A stretch of DNA of 40,097 nt, from NCBI GenBank assembly GCA_017390245.1, contig JAFPCE010000099.1:1-40097 (forward strand). Reading direction: 5' to 3'. Position numbers and translations under genes: made by a program. Shown here one piece after another: positions 14,352 through 23,285 of this stretch. The notes beneath the pieces are model-generated. The model had not been told where the DNA came from. It saw nothing but the letters and a program-made list of their open reading frames with translations, and searched no databases. The first letter of the stretch is position 1. The number at the start of each line of letters is the position of its first letter. The DNA comes from Selenomonadaceae bacterium (GTDB lineage: Bacteria > Bacillota > Negativicutes > Selenomonadales > Selenomonadaceae).

Positions 14352-16400
14352 TTACTCCTTTGTTTTTGCTGGGGCCATAATCAGGTCAATGGCTTCCTGT
14401 GCACTAGACACAGTGAAGATTTCCAGACCTAAGTGGCCCTGAGGAATATCTTTAGCATTTTCTTTAGGAATAATCAGCCGGGTTATTCCAGCTTGTTTAG
14501 CACCATAAGCCTTTTCAAAAACACCGCCTACAGGACGGACTCTGCCCTGCAGGGAAATCTCACCTGTAATGGCAGTATCCTGGCGGATAGGACGTCCTGT
14601 CAGGGCAGAAATCAAGGCTGTTAAAATAGCAGTGCCGGCACTTGGTCCGTCAATATTGCCTCCGCCAATGACATTGATATGGATATCGTAGTCATGAATA
14701 TCCTTACCTGTAATCATCCGTACAACAGAAGCGGCGTTAAAGACAGAATCCTTGGCCATGCTGCCAGCAGTTTCGTTAAAGCGGACAGTGCCCTTGCCCT
14801 TTTCCCGGGCTTCAAAGGCCACAGCTTCAATTTCAATGACAGAGCCTAAAAAGCCTGCTACGCCAAGGCCAAAAATATGGCCAATTTCTGTGTCGTCAGA
14901 GGCTTTTTTTGTTACATAAGGAGAAAGACGGCTGACTTGAGCTACCTTGTAAACATCTGCCTTTGTAATGGTTACCTGTGTTTTAGAATGTGTATCTTCA
15001 GCAGCAGCGGTATCGGTTAAAATATCTGCTGCTTCTTTGTCAGTACGCTGCAGGGCAACGCTGTAGGCATCAGCCAGAATGTTAATAGCCTTGCGGCCCT
15101 CAATGGTGTATTCGCTAATGAGCTTGTCTACACCATCAGCTAACTGGGCCTGCAGCTTTCTGGCTGCATTAGCAATAATTTCCCGGATATGCTGTGGTGT
15201 TAATGGCTCAAAGTAAATTTCAGCGCAGCGGGAACGCAGGGCTGGATTTATGGAGGATGGCTCTCTGGTGGTGGCACCGATTAAAACGAAATCTGCAGGA
15301 GCCCCTTTTTCAAAAAGCTGCCGGATATATGGCGGAACCTTTTCATCAGCAGGGTCATAATAAGCAGATTCAAAGAAGGCACGTTTATCCTCCAGAACCT
15401 TCAGCAGCTTGTTTTGCAGCATAATATCCATCTCACCGATTTCATCGATAAAGAGAATACCGCCATGGGCATCAGTTACCAGGCCAGGTTTTGGTTCTGG
15501 TACACCAGTGTCAGCCAGGTCCTTGCGGGCGCCCTGGTAAATAGGATCATGGACTGAGCCTAACAGAGGATTTGTTAAATCACGGGGATCCCAGCGCAAA
15601 GTTGTGCCATCGGTTTCCACAAATGGTGCATCTTCAGCAAAAGGTGAACGGCTGTATTTTTTTGCAGCCTCCAGTACCAGGCGGGCTGCAGTGGTTTTAC
15701 CTACACCAGGCGGTCCGTAAAGAATCAGATGCTGGGGATAAGGTGAGCTGAGCTTGGACAGCAATGATTGTACTGCACGGCTCTGGCCTACGATTTCATC
15801 CATGGACTGGGGACGCAAAAGCTCCATAACAGACTGGGTCAGGTGAACCTGCTCCAGCTTTTCCAGCTGTTCACGTTTTTGCTGGGCCATAGGAGTTTCA
15901 TATTGCTGTTTTTCCTCAGCTAAGACCTGTTTCTGGATGTCCTTAACATAATCCTGGTGATTTTCTTCCAGCTTTTCTGCTACCTTTTTTTCAATGTCAT
16001 CCTCCAGGCTGCGTCTGGCCACAATTTCAGAAAAATGTTCTGTCAGTTCATCGATAATGCCTGGAATCTCTTCATCTGAAGGAACTTCCTTGATAGTTGG
16101 ATTTTCCAGAATAATCCGCTGTAAAGCAAGGACACGCTCACCCTTTTCAGGTGAGCGTACCAGCTGCAGGGCATCCATTTTCCCTGCCTTTATTACTAAT
16201 TTATCAGTGCCATAAAAGTCTGCCAATAAGGCAAGCAGAGCAGAAATATAGCGATCTGTATCATCAGTGCCATCAGTGTCACTGGCGGCATTGCTATCAT
16301 CATTTGCTTCAGATTGGAGTGGTGAAATATTTTCATCCTGCTTTTCATCTGTGTTATGGTCATTGTTTAAATTTAAAAGTTTTGAGAAAAAATTGTTCAT
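14352..16400 (-). CDS. lonC: Lon-family ATP-dependent protease, LonC type
   Basis: A 682-residue single-chain AAA+ protease of the LonC/spore-Lon-related group. An acidic, Asp/Asn-rich N-terminus (1-50) and a charged coiled-coil stretch (about 120-185) precede the ATPase: Walker A GPPGVGKT (229-236) and Walker B ILFIDEIGE (315-323). The C-terminal Lon protease domain has Ser587 in GPSAG and Lys630 in GGVFEKAYGAK, the Ser-Lys dyad. The canonical Lon substrate-binding N-domain is missing. There is no obvious membrane anchor, unlike archaeal LonB. It lies between rplI and dnaB, with 24 bases to rplI. Substrates are unknown. Confidence 0.9.
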   Translation of the reverse strand: MNNFFSKLLNLNNDHNTDEKQDENISPLQSEANDDSNAASDTDGTDDTDRYISALLALLADFYGTDKLVIKAGKMDALQLVRSPEKGERVLALQRIILENPTIKEVPSDEEIPGIIDELTEHFSEIVARRSLEDDIEKKVAEKLEENHQDYVKDIQKQVLAEEKQQYETPMAQQKREQLEKLEQVHLTQSVMELLRPQSMDEIVGQSRAVQSLLSKLSSPYPQHLILYGPPGVGKTTAARLVLEAAKKYSRSPFAEDAPFVETDGTTLRWDPRDLTNPLLGSVHDPIYQGARKDLADTGVPEPKPGLVTDAHGGILFIDEIGEMDIMLQNKLLKVLEDKRAFFESAYYDPADEKVPPYIRQLFEKGAPADFVLIGATTREPSSINPALRSRCAEIYFEPLTPQHIREIIANAARKLQAQLADGVDKLISEYTIEGRKAINILADAYSVALQRTDKEAADILTDTAAAEDTHSKTQVTITKADVYKVAQVSRLSPYVTKKASDDTEIGHIFGLGVAGFLGSVIEIEAVAFEAREKGKGTVRFNETAGSMAKDSVFNAASVVRMITGKDIHDYDIHINVIGGGNIDGPSAGTAILTALISALTGRPIRQDTAITGEISLQGRVRPVGGVFEKAYGAKQAGITRLIIPKENAKDIPQGHLGLEIFTVSSAQEAIDLIMAPAKTKE

Positions 16401-16424
16401 AGGGTATCCTTTTACAATGCTAGA

Positions 16425-16871
16425 TTAGCCAGCGGTAATTTCTACCTTAATGGTGCTGGTGATTTCAGGATGCACCTTAATAACAGCCTCATAGCTGCCG
16501 GTACCAGTTACCTCTGTCTTTAAACTGATTTTACGCTTATCTACTTCAATGCTGAACTGCTTCTTTAAGGCTTCAGAAATATCCTTGCCGGTTACAGAGC
16601 CGAAGAGACGGCCATTGCTGCCGATTTTGACAGGAATGGTAACAGTGACCTTAGCCAGCTGTGCTGCCATGAGCTTGGCTTCGTCAGTATCCTGTGCCTT
16701 TTTGCGGGCAGCGGAGCCAGCCTTGGCTTTAGCTACATTTTCATTGGCAGCATTAGCAATGATGGCAATCTTCTTTGGCAGAAGGAAGTTACGGCCATAA
16801 CCCTCGGAAACCTCGACTATATCACCTTTTTTACCTACGTTCTTAACGTCCTGCTGTAATATTACTTTCAT
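16425..16871 (-). CDS. rplI: 50S ribosomal protein L9
   Basis: A 148-residue large-subunit protein that binds 23S rRNA at the base of the L1 stalk. The N-domain MKVILQQDVKNVGKKGD...GYGRNFLLPKK is diagnostic; a long Ala/Lys-rich helix (about 45-75) and the C-domain follow. ATG 16871 gives the canonical MKVIL start and has AGGAG at good distance, whereas ATG 16880 almost touches that site. The start lies within the end of gdpP (29-base overlap), indicating coupling. Confidence 0.96.
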   Translation of the reverse strand: MKVILQQDVKNVGKKGDIVEVSEGYGRNFLLPKKIAIIANAANENVAKAKAGSAARKKAQDTDEAKLMAAQLAKVTVTIPVKIGSNGRLFGSVTGKDISEALKKQFSIEVDKRKISLKTEVTGTGSYEAVIKVHPEITSTIKVEITAG

Positions 16872-18855
16872 GATCTTCATTCTCCTCTATAAACTGTTGT
16901 GTTGCTTGAATAACCTCATTATACACATCATCCAGGGATTTGTCAGTAACCTGGGCACCGGCTACGGTCTGATGACCGCCACCGCCAAGGTGCTCCATGA
17001 TAACCTGGACATTGATTTCACCAGTGGAACGGGTACTGATACCAACGGTATCTGGATAAAGCTGGAAAATTACGGCACTGGCCCTGACGCCCTCAATCCT
17101 CAGCATGGTGTCAGCTACCTGGGCAGCTACTACCTGGATGTTAGGTATGATTTTTGGACAGCGGGTAATAATCAGCCCATTAGGCAAAAGCTCAGCATTG
17201 GCTTTCGCCAGGGCCTTGGCCTGCTCTGTTTCAAAATCAGTGCGGAAAAGCTGGCGGATAGCTACAGGGTCTGCACCACAGCGCCGCAGATAGGCGGCTG
17301 CATCAAAGGTGCGGACACCAGTCTGGACCGCAAAATTTTTGGTATCTACAATAATACCAGCGTACAGGGCTGTTGCCTCAATGCGCGGCAGAGTCATATT
17401 ATCGCTGAAATATATCAAAAGCTCTGTAACCAGCTCACTGGTGGAACTGGTAGCCGGTTCGCCATAGTTCAGCCGGGTATTCTTGATAAAATTGGTGCTG
17501 CGGCGGTGGTGGTCAATAACTACCACATCACTTACCCTGTCTAAAAGAAATGGAGCTGCAGTCAGATGGGGTATGTGAGTATCCACTACAAATAGTACGG
17601 GCTTTTTGGCTGTAATGTTAAAAAGCTGGCTGGACTGGATGAAGAGATTGGCATACTCTTCTTTATCCTTCAGCTGTTCCAGGAATTTGCCCACACCGTC
17701 ATTAAACTCGCTGAGAATAATATAAACAGGCTTCTTTAAATGCTTGGCCATGCGGGAAATACCCAGGGCTGCACCCAGAGAGTCAAAATCCTCATTCTGG
17801 TGGCCCATAATCAGCACTTCATCAGATTCCTGGATGATTTCATACATGGAATTGGAAATGATGCGGGCCTTGACTCTGGTGTATTTTTCTACTGCCTTGG
17901 TTTTGCCGCCATAGAAGCTGGTTTTGCCATCCTGTAATACTGCTACTTGGTCACCGCCGCGGGCCAGGGCCAGGTCCAGCATGGACTGGGCTTTTTCACC
18001 AAGCTCCAGGAGATTCTGCCGGTCAGCTACAGCTACACCTATACTCAGGGTTACGGAAAGGCGGCGGGTAGGATTTTCCAGGGTACGTACCTGGTCTAAG
18101 ATATTGAATTTGCCTTCTAAAGCAGTTTCAACATTGCGGCGTTCCATGACAGCTATATACAGCTCATCGGAAATCTTCCGCAGGAAGCCTTCCAGATTGT
18201 TTACCCAGCGGGTAATGGTTTTATTGGTTTCAAAAATCAGGTCATTTTTTTCATTATCGTTTAAGCCCTGTAAAACATCGGCGTAATTATCAATCTGAAT
18301 GTACATAAAGCTAGTACGGGAATCCGAGTGAATGCGTTTTAATATCTCGTAAGCAGATGTATCCATGATGTAAAGTGCCATCAGACCACAGGGATTGTCA
18401 TTGGTAGCAATGGGACGATATACAGTACGGTAGTGGACATTATCGTGAATAAACACTGTTTCACCATTGCGGCCCCAGATAGTTCCAGCATCCAGCTCAG
18501 GCCAGATGTCAGACATGGCCATATTCTGCTCAGGCACGTCCGTCGTATGCTTTTCCAGTTCTTTGTTATACCACTGGATGCGGCCTTCTTCATTGATGAT
18601 AATCACAATCTGAGGCAGCTGCTCAATGGCATAATTGCTGACAGGATTTACATTGCTGATGACAGTATGGCAGTAGCTGTTAAATTCTTCACTGCGCTTT
18701 TTACAGCGTTCCCTGGCAAAGAGCAATGTACAAATCCATACCATCAGGGATACCAGACCCAGCCAGACATTAAAGATGCTGAGAATCCCTACTACAAATA
18801 AAAAGGTAATTAAGATAATGCAAATATCAAACCAGGCATTTAAATTACGTGGCAT
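16843..18855 (-). CDS. gdpP: Cyclic-di-AMP phosphodiesterase GdpP
   Basis: A 670-residue membrane-bound enzyme that hydrolyses c-di-AMP. Two N-terminal transmembrane helices (about 10-46) lead to a PAS-like domain (about 70-165). Next is a degenerate GGDEF domain (about 175-300) in which the signature reads SDELY. The DHH phosphoesterase starts with IMGHQNEDFDSLGA (about 350) and has VVIDHHRRS; DHHA1 has GGGGHQTVAGA near the end. The usual Pro of GHxNPDxD is Glu, which should not remove metal ligands. In many Firmicutes c-di-AMP lowers potassium uptake, so this enzyme may influence the Trk genes of this window. Gene order yybS-gdpP-rplI is typical. Confidence 0.94.
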   Translation of the reverse strand: MPRNLNAWFDICIILITFLFVVGILSIFNVWLGLVSLMVWICTLLFARERCKKRSEEFNSYCHTVISNVNPVSNYAIEQLPQIVIIINEEGRIQWYNKELEKHTTDVPEQNMAMSDIWPELDAGTIWGRNGETVFIHDNVHYRTVYRPIATNDNPCGLMALYIMDTSAYEILKRIHSDSRTSFMYIQIDNYADVLQGLNDNEKNDLIFETNKTITRWVNNLEGFLRKISDELYIAVMERRNVETALEGKFNILDQVRTLENPTRRLSVTLSIGVAVADRQNLLELGEKAQSMLDLALARGGDQVAVLQDGKTSFYGGKTKAVEKYTRVKARIISNSMYEIIQESDEVLIMGHQNEDFDSLGAALGISRMAKHLKKPVYIILSEFNDGVGKFLEQLKDKEEYANLFIQSSQLFNITAKKPVLFVVDTHIPHLTAAPFLLDRVSDVVVIDHHRRSTNFIKNTRLNYGEPATSSTSELVTELLIYFSDNMTLPRIEATALYAGIIVDTKNFAVQTGVRTFDAAAYLRRCGADPVAIRQLFRTDFETEQAKALAKANAELLPNGLIITRCPKIIPNIQVVAAQVADTMLRIEGVRASAVIFQLYPDTVGISTRSTGEINVQVIMEHLGGGGHQTVAGAQVTDKSLDDVYNEVIQATQQFIEENEDHESNITAGR

Positions 18856-18912
18856 AATAATCTCCTTTAGTTTTATAACTAAATTGCATAAAGTCTATGT
18901 ATTGCAAAGGCT

Positions 18913-19881
18913 TCACAAGGTATCCTTGCGTTTCTGGAAGCGCTTGCGATAGTCAAAAATCATATCAAACAGGCCAATGAAACCCAGAATCTGGCTGAAG
19001 GTACCATTAAAGAATATAAATATGAGAATCAGCCAGAAGACAAAGCGGCTGACTCTTTCCCGCAGGAGATTACTGAGAACGGCTATACCCTGCAAAAAGC
19101 CGCCAAAGGTGGCCAGAAGATTAGCATTGAGAGAAAGCTGATAAAGCCAGTCAATAGAGCGAGAAGATCCCCAGTAGAGACCTACCAGAGAAAAGCCAAA
19201 TACGTAGAGCAAAAGCTTGGGGAGGCGCCATTCATCAAAAGGTGGCAGAGATGCAACCTGATAGCCGAGGCGGCGCAGTACCTTGCCACCAGCAGCAAAA
19301 TTAATCCAGGTGGTAAGGAGGCCGGCGCTGATAACAGCCAGAGGCATCAGCATGCCCATAAGCTTAAATATCATAGTAAACTGTTCCTGCAGCTGGGCCA
19401 GCTGCTCAGGAGACATGCCCATGGTCTCGTACATGGAGATAGCTTCCTGCAGAGCTTCTTCCATGGCCCCCACTTGTGTTTCCATATCAAAAGGATTGAT
19501 GCCGGAAATAGCCAGCAGCAGTACAGAGGAAACAGCAACACCCAGAATAGCAGCGCCAAACCCGGTTAAGAGAATTTTAGCAGCAGGCCAGTTTTTCTGG
19601 AAGCCATATCCCAGTGCCAGGCTGGGCGGACCGAAGGTTGCCACCAGATGGATGGCATTTAAAGGTGAAATCAGGGCAGCCATGATAATAGTAGCTGCGA
19701 TAATGCTGATGACACCGCTTTTTAATCCATGCCGTACCACCAGAATGATAATAGGCATAGGCCACAGCAGGGTGGCAATGGTGCCCAGTATAGGCATGTA
19801 TACAGCAATGAGACCCATGATAACAGTGATGGCAGCTAAAAGACCGCCTTCTGTAGTAGATTTTATTTTAAATTCAGCCAC
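18913..19881 (-). CDS. yybS: YybS-family (DUF2232) membrane protein
   Basis: A 322-residue protein with about eight hydrophobic segments. It belongs to the DUF2232/YybS family that usually precedes gdpP in Firmicutes; it has the charged cytoplasmic loop between segments (about residues 130-165, rich in Glu and Met) and a basic C-terminus. The molecular role is unknown; a transport role has been suggested by its shape only. The start is GTG 19881, with AAGGAG seven bases before it. TATAAT-like sequences lie upstream at 19910-19935, but no clear -35 is seen. Confidence 0.85.
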   Translation of the reverse strand: MAEFKIKSTTEGGLLAAITVIMGLIAVYMPILGTIATLLWPMPIIILVVRHGLKSGVISIIAATIIMAALISPLNAIHLVATFGPPSLALGYGFQKNWPAAKILLTGFGAAILGVAVSSVLLLAISGINPFDMETQVGAMEEALQEAISMYETMGMSPEQLAQLQEQFTMIFKLMGMLMPLAVISAGLLTTWINFAAGGKVLRRLGYQVASLPPFDEWRLPKLLLYVFGFSLVGLYWGSSRSIDWLYQLSLNANLLATFGGFLQGIAVLSNLLRERVSRFVFWLILIFIFFNGTFSQILGFIGLFDMIFDYRKRFQKRKDTL

Positions 19882-20040
19882 AACAAAGCTCCTTTATTCA
19901 TTTAATCTAATGCTTAATTATATCATTATATTGATTTATTAGCTAGAACAAAAATTTGTCTTAAAACAGGACAGCGTGCAGAAAATTTTCCAGGCATCTG
20001 GCAGGTTTGTGCTGCTGCGGTGAATATTTTGCCAGCTCAA

Positions 20041-20072
20041 TAAAAAAGCTGCCCGCAGTTTGCGGACAGCAT
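20041..20072 (-). terminator. Intrinsic terminator after the phosphohexomutase gene
   Basis: On the minus strand GCTGTCCGCA and TGCGGGCAGC pair (one G-T pair) around AAC, followed by six T residues. It separates the mutase gene from yybS. Apart from this and AT-rich sequence, 19882-20128 holds nothing I recognise. Confidence 0.9.
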
Positions 20073-20128
20073 AGAAAATCTGGAGATTTTGAAATTGCGA
20101 ATCATGAAATTTGCAATTAAGACAGATA

Positions 20129-21637
20129 TTATTTTATGACGCTGGTATCAAGATGCTTAAATTCAGCTAAAAGCTCATGGGCAATGGCAGTTAATTTCTG
20201 GCAGCCACCGGCGTGCCTGCTTTCAACGTTCATAGGCATGTTTGGATCGTGAAGGGACATACGCAAAAGTACCCAGCCTTCTCCTGGGAATACCAGGCGG
20301 ACACCCTCATAGGAAGGTGCTGCAATTTTTATACCCTTAGCTTCTGCTTTTTCCTGGAAGGCTTTCAGCACATTCTGGCCATAGGTCTTAAAGTCTTCCA
20401 CATTGCGGATATAAAAACGGTACTCCACAGCTTCAGCAGGCTGCTGTAAATCTGCAATGAGATGGGACAAATCCTTGTTCATTTTCTTTGCCTTGGCTGC
20501 AGCAATAATCAGCTTTACTGCCAGATATGCACCGTCATCTAAATAGTAATTTTCACTTAAAGCACCGTGGCCAGAGGTTTCAATAGCCAGTGGCGAAACA
20601 GTGCCGGCATTGTTCAGGCGGATACATTCGTTAATGACATTTTTGTAGCCACGCATAAAACGGTGATGCTTCAGATGAAGCTTGTTTTCCAGAAAATCAG
20701 TAAGCTCGTCTGAGGTAACAGAGTCGGTGATAATAGTACTGCCTGGATAATCAGGCTCTAAAATGGCTGCCATCATGGCAATCAGGGCATTGCGGCTGAT
20801 TTGCTGGCCGTCAGGCAGCACGGCGCTCATTCTGTCTACGTCTGTATCAAAAATAATGCCAAGGTCTGCTTTATTATTTAGAACAGCACCCCGGATGGCA
20901 TCCATAGCCTGCTGGTTTTCCGGGTTAGGAATATGATTTGGAAAATGGCCGTCTGGGTCAAGGTAAAGGCTGCCAGAAATATCTGCACCCAAAGGCACTA
21001 ATACTTTATTAGCAAAGAAACCGCCAGCACCGTTGCCAGCGTCTGCCACAATATGCATGCCCTGCAGCGGCTTATCAGCATCTCCAGCATTGAGGCCTGT
21101 GCGGATTTTCTGGCATAAATGAGCTGCATAGGCATCAATTAATGCTAGCTTTTTTACAGCAGCCAGGTCTTTTTCGGCAGGCTCTAATGTAGCGGCAATT
21201 TTTAAAACCGCAGTGATATCTGATTTTTCCAGCCCGCCCTGGGCAGTGAAAAATTTTAAGCCGTTTCTGTTAAAAGGCAGATGGCTGGCAGTAATCATAA
21301 TAGCACCATCCGCTTTGATTTCTGGCAAGACAATAGACATAAACATAGCTGGGGTAGAAGCCATTTCACAGTCTCTGGCAGCTGCGCCGGCAGAGAGGAT
21401 ACCCTGCAGGGCTGCCTCTTTCAGGCTGGTGGCAGAGAGACGGGAATCGTGGCCAATGGTAATAACAAGCTCTGCTGCAGGTTTATCCAGCTTCTGGCTC
21501 AGCCATTTTACGTAAGCTGCAGCGATGACATTGGCCTCATCAGGGTGGAGATTAACATTTTCTCCGGCAATTCCCTCCAGGGCAATGCCACGGACGTCAC
21601 TGCCATTTTGTAATTTTAATAATTCTTTTTCTATCAT
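20129..21637 (-). CDS. Phosphomannomutase/phosphoglucomutase family enzyme
   Basis: A 502-residue alpha-D-phosphohexomutase that interconverts hexose 1- and 6-phosphates for cell-envelope precursors. The phosphoserine loop is TASHLPFNRNG (Ser118), the metal loop is DTDVDR (264-269), the sugar-binding loop is ETSGHGAL (353-360), and a phosphate-binding C-terminal domain has SYEGVRLVFPGEGW. The product is longer than the usual 450-460 residues. The sugar loop ETSGHG differs from the common GEESGH or GEMSGH, so substrate choice (glucose, mannose or both) is uncertain. Divergent from purB. Confidence 0.88.
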   Translation of the reverse strand: MIEKELLKLQNGSDVRGIALEGIAGENVNLHPDEANVIAAAYVKWLSQKLDKPAAELVITIGHDSRLSATSLKEAALQGILSAGAAARDCEMASTPAMFMSIVLPEIKADGAIMITASHLPFNRNGLKFFTAQGGLEKSDITAVLKIAATLEPAEKDLAAVKKLALIDAYAAHLCQKIRTGLNAGDADKPLQGMHIVADAGNGAGGFFANKVLVPLGADISGSLYLDPDGHFPNHIPNPENQQAMDAIRGAVLNNKADLGIIFDTDVDRMSAVLPDGQQISRNALIAMMAAILEPDYPGSTIITDSVTSDELTDFLENKLHLKHHRFMRGYKNVINECIRLNNAGTVSPLAIETSGHGALSENYYLDDGAYLAVKLIIAAAKAKKMNKDLSHLIADLQQPAEAVEYRFYIRNVEDFKTYGQNVLKAFQEKAEAKGIKIAAPSYEGVRLVFPGEGWVLLRMSLHDPNMPMNVESRHAGGCQKLTAIAHELLAEFKHLDTSVIK

Positions 21638-21684
21638 AAAAATATCCGCCTCCTGAAAATTATATAAATCAATTTCTCACTAGT

Positions 21685-21713
21685 AATATAGCATTTTATG
21701 GGGTGGTTAGCAA
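21685..21713 (-). promoter_or_regulatory. Promoter of the phosphohexomutase gene
   Basis: On the minus strand TTGCTA, 17 bases, TATATT, with a TGC extension before the -10. It is about 50 bases upstream of the ATG. Confidence 0.6.
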
Positions 21714-21771
21714 TTCCTTGCTATTGTTTAAAACTATTTAATATTAATAGAAGGAAAAGCACTGGGAGGGT

Positions 21772-21801
21772 TTGACAGTATTTGGTTAATAATGCTATGC
21801 T
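21772..21801 (+). promoter_or_regulatory. purB promoter
   Basis: TTGACA (21772-21777), 18 bases, TATGCT (21796-21801). It leaves an untranslated leader of about 80 bases before purB; I see no G-box purine riboswitch signature in it. Confidence 0.65.
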
Positions 21802-21889
21802 ATATGAGTCAAATAATGGAATAAAATATTTCATTATGCAGGTCAAAGGACCATTAAGCTTTCTATAACTACGAGGAGGAAAATCATTT

Positions 21890-23182
21890 ATGATTGAACG
21901 GTATACTAACCCTGAGATGGGCAATATCTGGACTCTGCAGCATGAATTTGAAGTTATGCTGGACGTTGAAATCGCTGCTTGCGAGGCTATGGCTGAGCTG
22001 GGTGAGATTCCTAAAGAGGCAGCTGTGAACATTCGTGAGAAGGCACAGTTTGATCTGCCAAGGGTTAAGGAAATAGAGAAGGAAACCAACCATGACATCA
22101 TTGCATTTTTAACAAATGTTGCTGAGTATGTTGGTGAGGATTCTAAATATATTCACAAGGGCTTAACCTCTAGTGATGTTAAGGATACAGCTCTTGGTAT
22201 CATGATGAAGAAGTCTGCAGAGCTGATTCTGGATGACTTGCGCAAGTTCCGTGAGGTACTGGTTCGCCGTGCTGCCGAGTTCAAGCACACTGTATGTATC
22301 GGCCGTACCCATGGTATCCATGCTGAGCCTATGACCTTCGGCTTGAAGCTGGCTTTGTGGCTCAATGAGGTTGACCGTGATATTGAGCGTGTTGAGCATG
22401 CTAAGAAGATTGTTTCTGTTGGTAAGCTTTCCGGTGCTGTAGGTACCTACTCCAACATCAATCCAAAAATTGAAGAAATTGTCTGCAAGAAGCTGGGCAT
22501 TACCCCATCTCCACTGGCTACCCAGGTTATCCAGCGTGACCGTCATGCTGAGTACATGACTACCCTGGCTATCGTAGCTAGCTCCTTTGAGAAGTTTGCT
22601 ACTGAGATTCGCAACCTGCAGCGTACTGATATCCGTGAGGCTGAGGAGTATTTTGCTCCAGGCCAGAAGGGGTCTTCTGCAATGCCTCATAAGCGTAATC
22701 CTATTACCTGCGAGCGTATCTCCGGTATGGCCCGCCTGGTTCGTGGTAACGCTGTTGCAGCTATGGAGGACATTACTCTGTGGCATGAGAGAGATATTTC
22801 CCACTCTTCTGTAGAGCGTGTAATTCTCCCAGACAGCACCATCAACGTTGATTACTGCATCAGAAAGTTCACCAACATCATTGACAAGCTGCTGGTATAT
22901 CCAGATGCTATGCTGGAGAATCTTAACAAGACTGGCGGTCTTATCTTTAGCCAGCGCATCTTGATTGCTGTTGTTAACAAGGGAGTATTGCGTGAGGATG
23001 CTTACAAGTGGGTACAGCGCAATGCTATGAAGAGATGGCTGAACAAGGAAGACTTCCGCACTAATGTTGAGAAGGATCCTGATATTACCAAGTATCTGAC
23101 CAAGGAAGAAATCGATGAGTGCTTCGATGTACAGTACTTCCTCCGTCATGTTGATATGATTATGGCCCGCTTTGGTCTGTAA
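21890..23182 (+). CDS. purB: Adenylosuccinate lyase
   Basis: A 430-residue fumarase/aspartase-superfamily enzyme. It converts SAICAR to AICAR and adenylosuccinate to AMP, with loss of fumarate. Conserved: GLTSSDVKDTA (about residues 86-96), GRTHGIHAEP (about 138-147, with a catalytic His), and the signature GSSAMPHKRNP with the flexible-loop serine (about 262-272). AGGAGG precedes the ATG well. Codon use is strongly biased to GGT, GCT and CGT, implying high expression. purA follows after a terminator. Confidence 0.97.
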   Translation: MIERYTNPEMGNIWTLQHEFEVMLDVEIAACEAMAELGEIPKEAAVNIREKAQFDLPRVKEIEKETNHDIIAFLTNVAEYVGEDSKYIHKGLTSSDVKDTALGIMMKKSAELILDDLRKFREVLVRRAAEFKHTVCIGRTHGIHAEPMTFGLKLALWLNEVDRDIERVEHAKKIVSVGKLSGAVGTYSNINPKIEEIVCKKLGITPSPLATQVIQRDRHAEYMTTLAIVASSFEKFATEIRNLQRTDIREAEEYFAPGQKGSSAMPHKRNPITCERISGMARLVRGNAVAAMEDITLWHERDISHSSVERVILPDSTINVDYCIRKFTNIIDKLLVYPDAMLENLNKTGGLIFSQRILIAVVNKGVLREDAYKWVQRNAMKRWLNKEDFRTNVEKDPDITKYLTKEEIDECFDVQYFLRHVDMIMARFGL

Positions 23183-23201
23183 TTTCTAACTGTAAATTAC
23201 T

Positions 23202-23237
23202 GTAAGGGGCTGCTGAGGCAGTCCCTTACCTATTTTT
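23202..23237 (+). terminator. Intrinsic terminator between purB and purA
   Basis: GTAAGGG-G-CTGC pairs with GCAG-T-CCCTTAC around TGAG (23202-23229), then a T-rich tail. Partial readthrough into purA is possible, since I see no strong separate purA promoter. Confidence 0.85.
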
Positions 23238-23285
23238 ATGGGCAGGCCCTGGCTTTGCCTGAATTTGAGAGAGGAGACTCTTATT

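Noticed and set aside
21778..21889. Purine riboswitch in the purB leader
   Set aside because: The leader is too AT-rich and lacks the conserved junction and loop sequences of the G-box aptamer.
22163..23149. 328-codon open frame on the minus strand opposite purB
   Set aside because: It lies entirely within purB, has no ribosome site, and gives a low-complexity, unfamiliar protein. Such frames arise from the strong codon bias of purB; a similar shadow (23352-24167) lies opposite purA.
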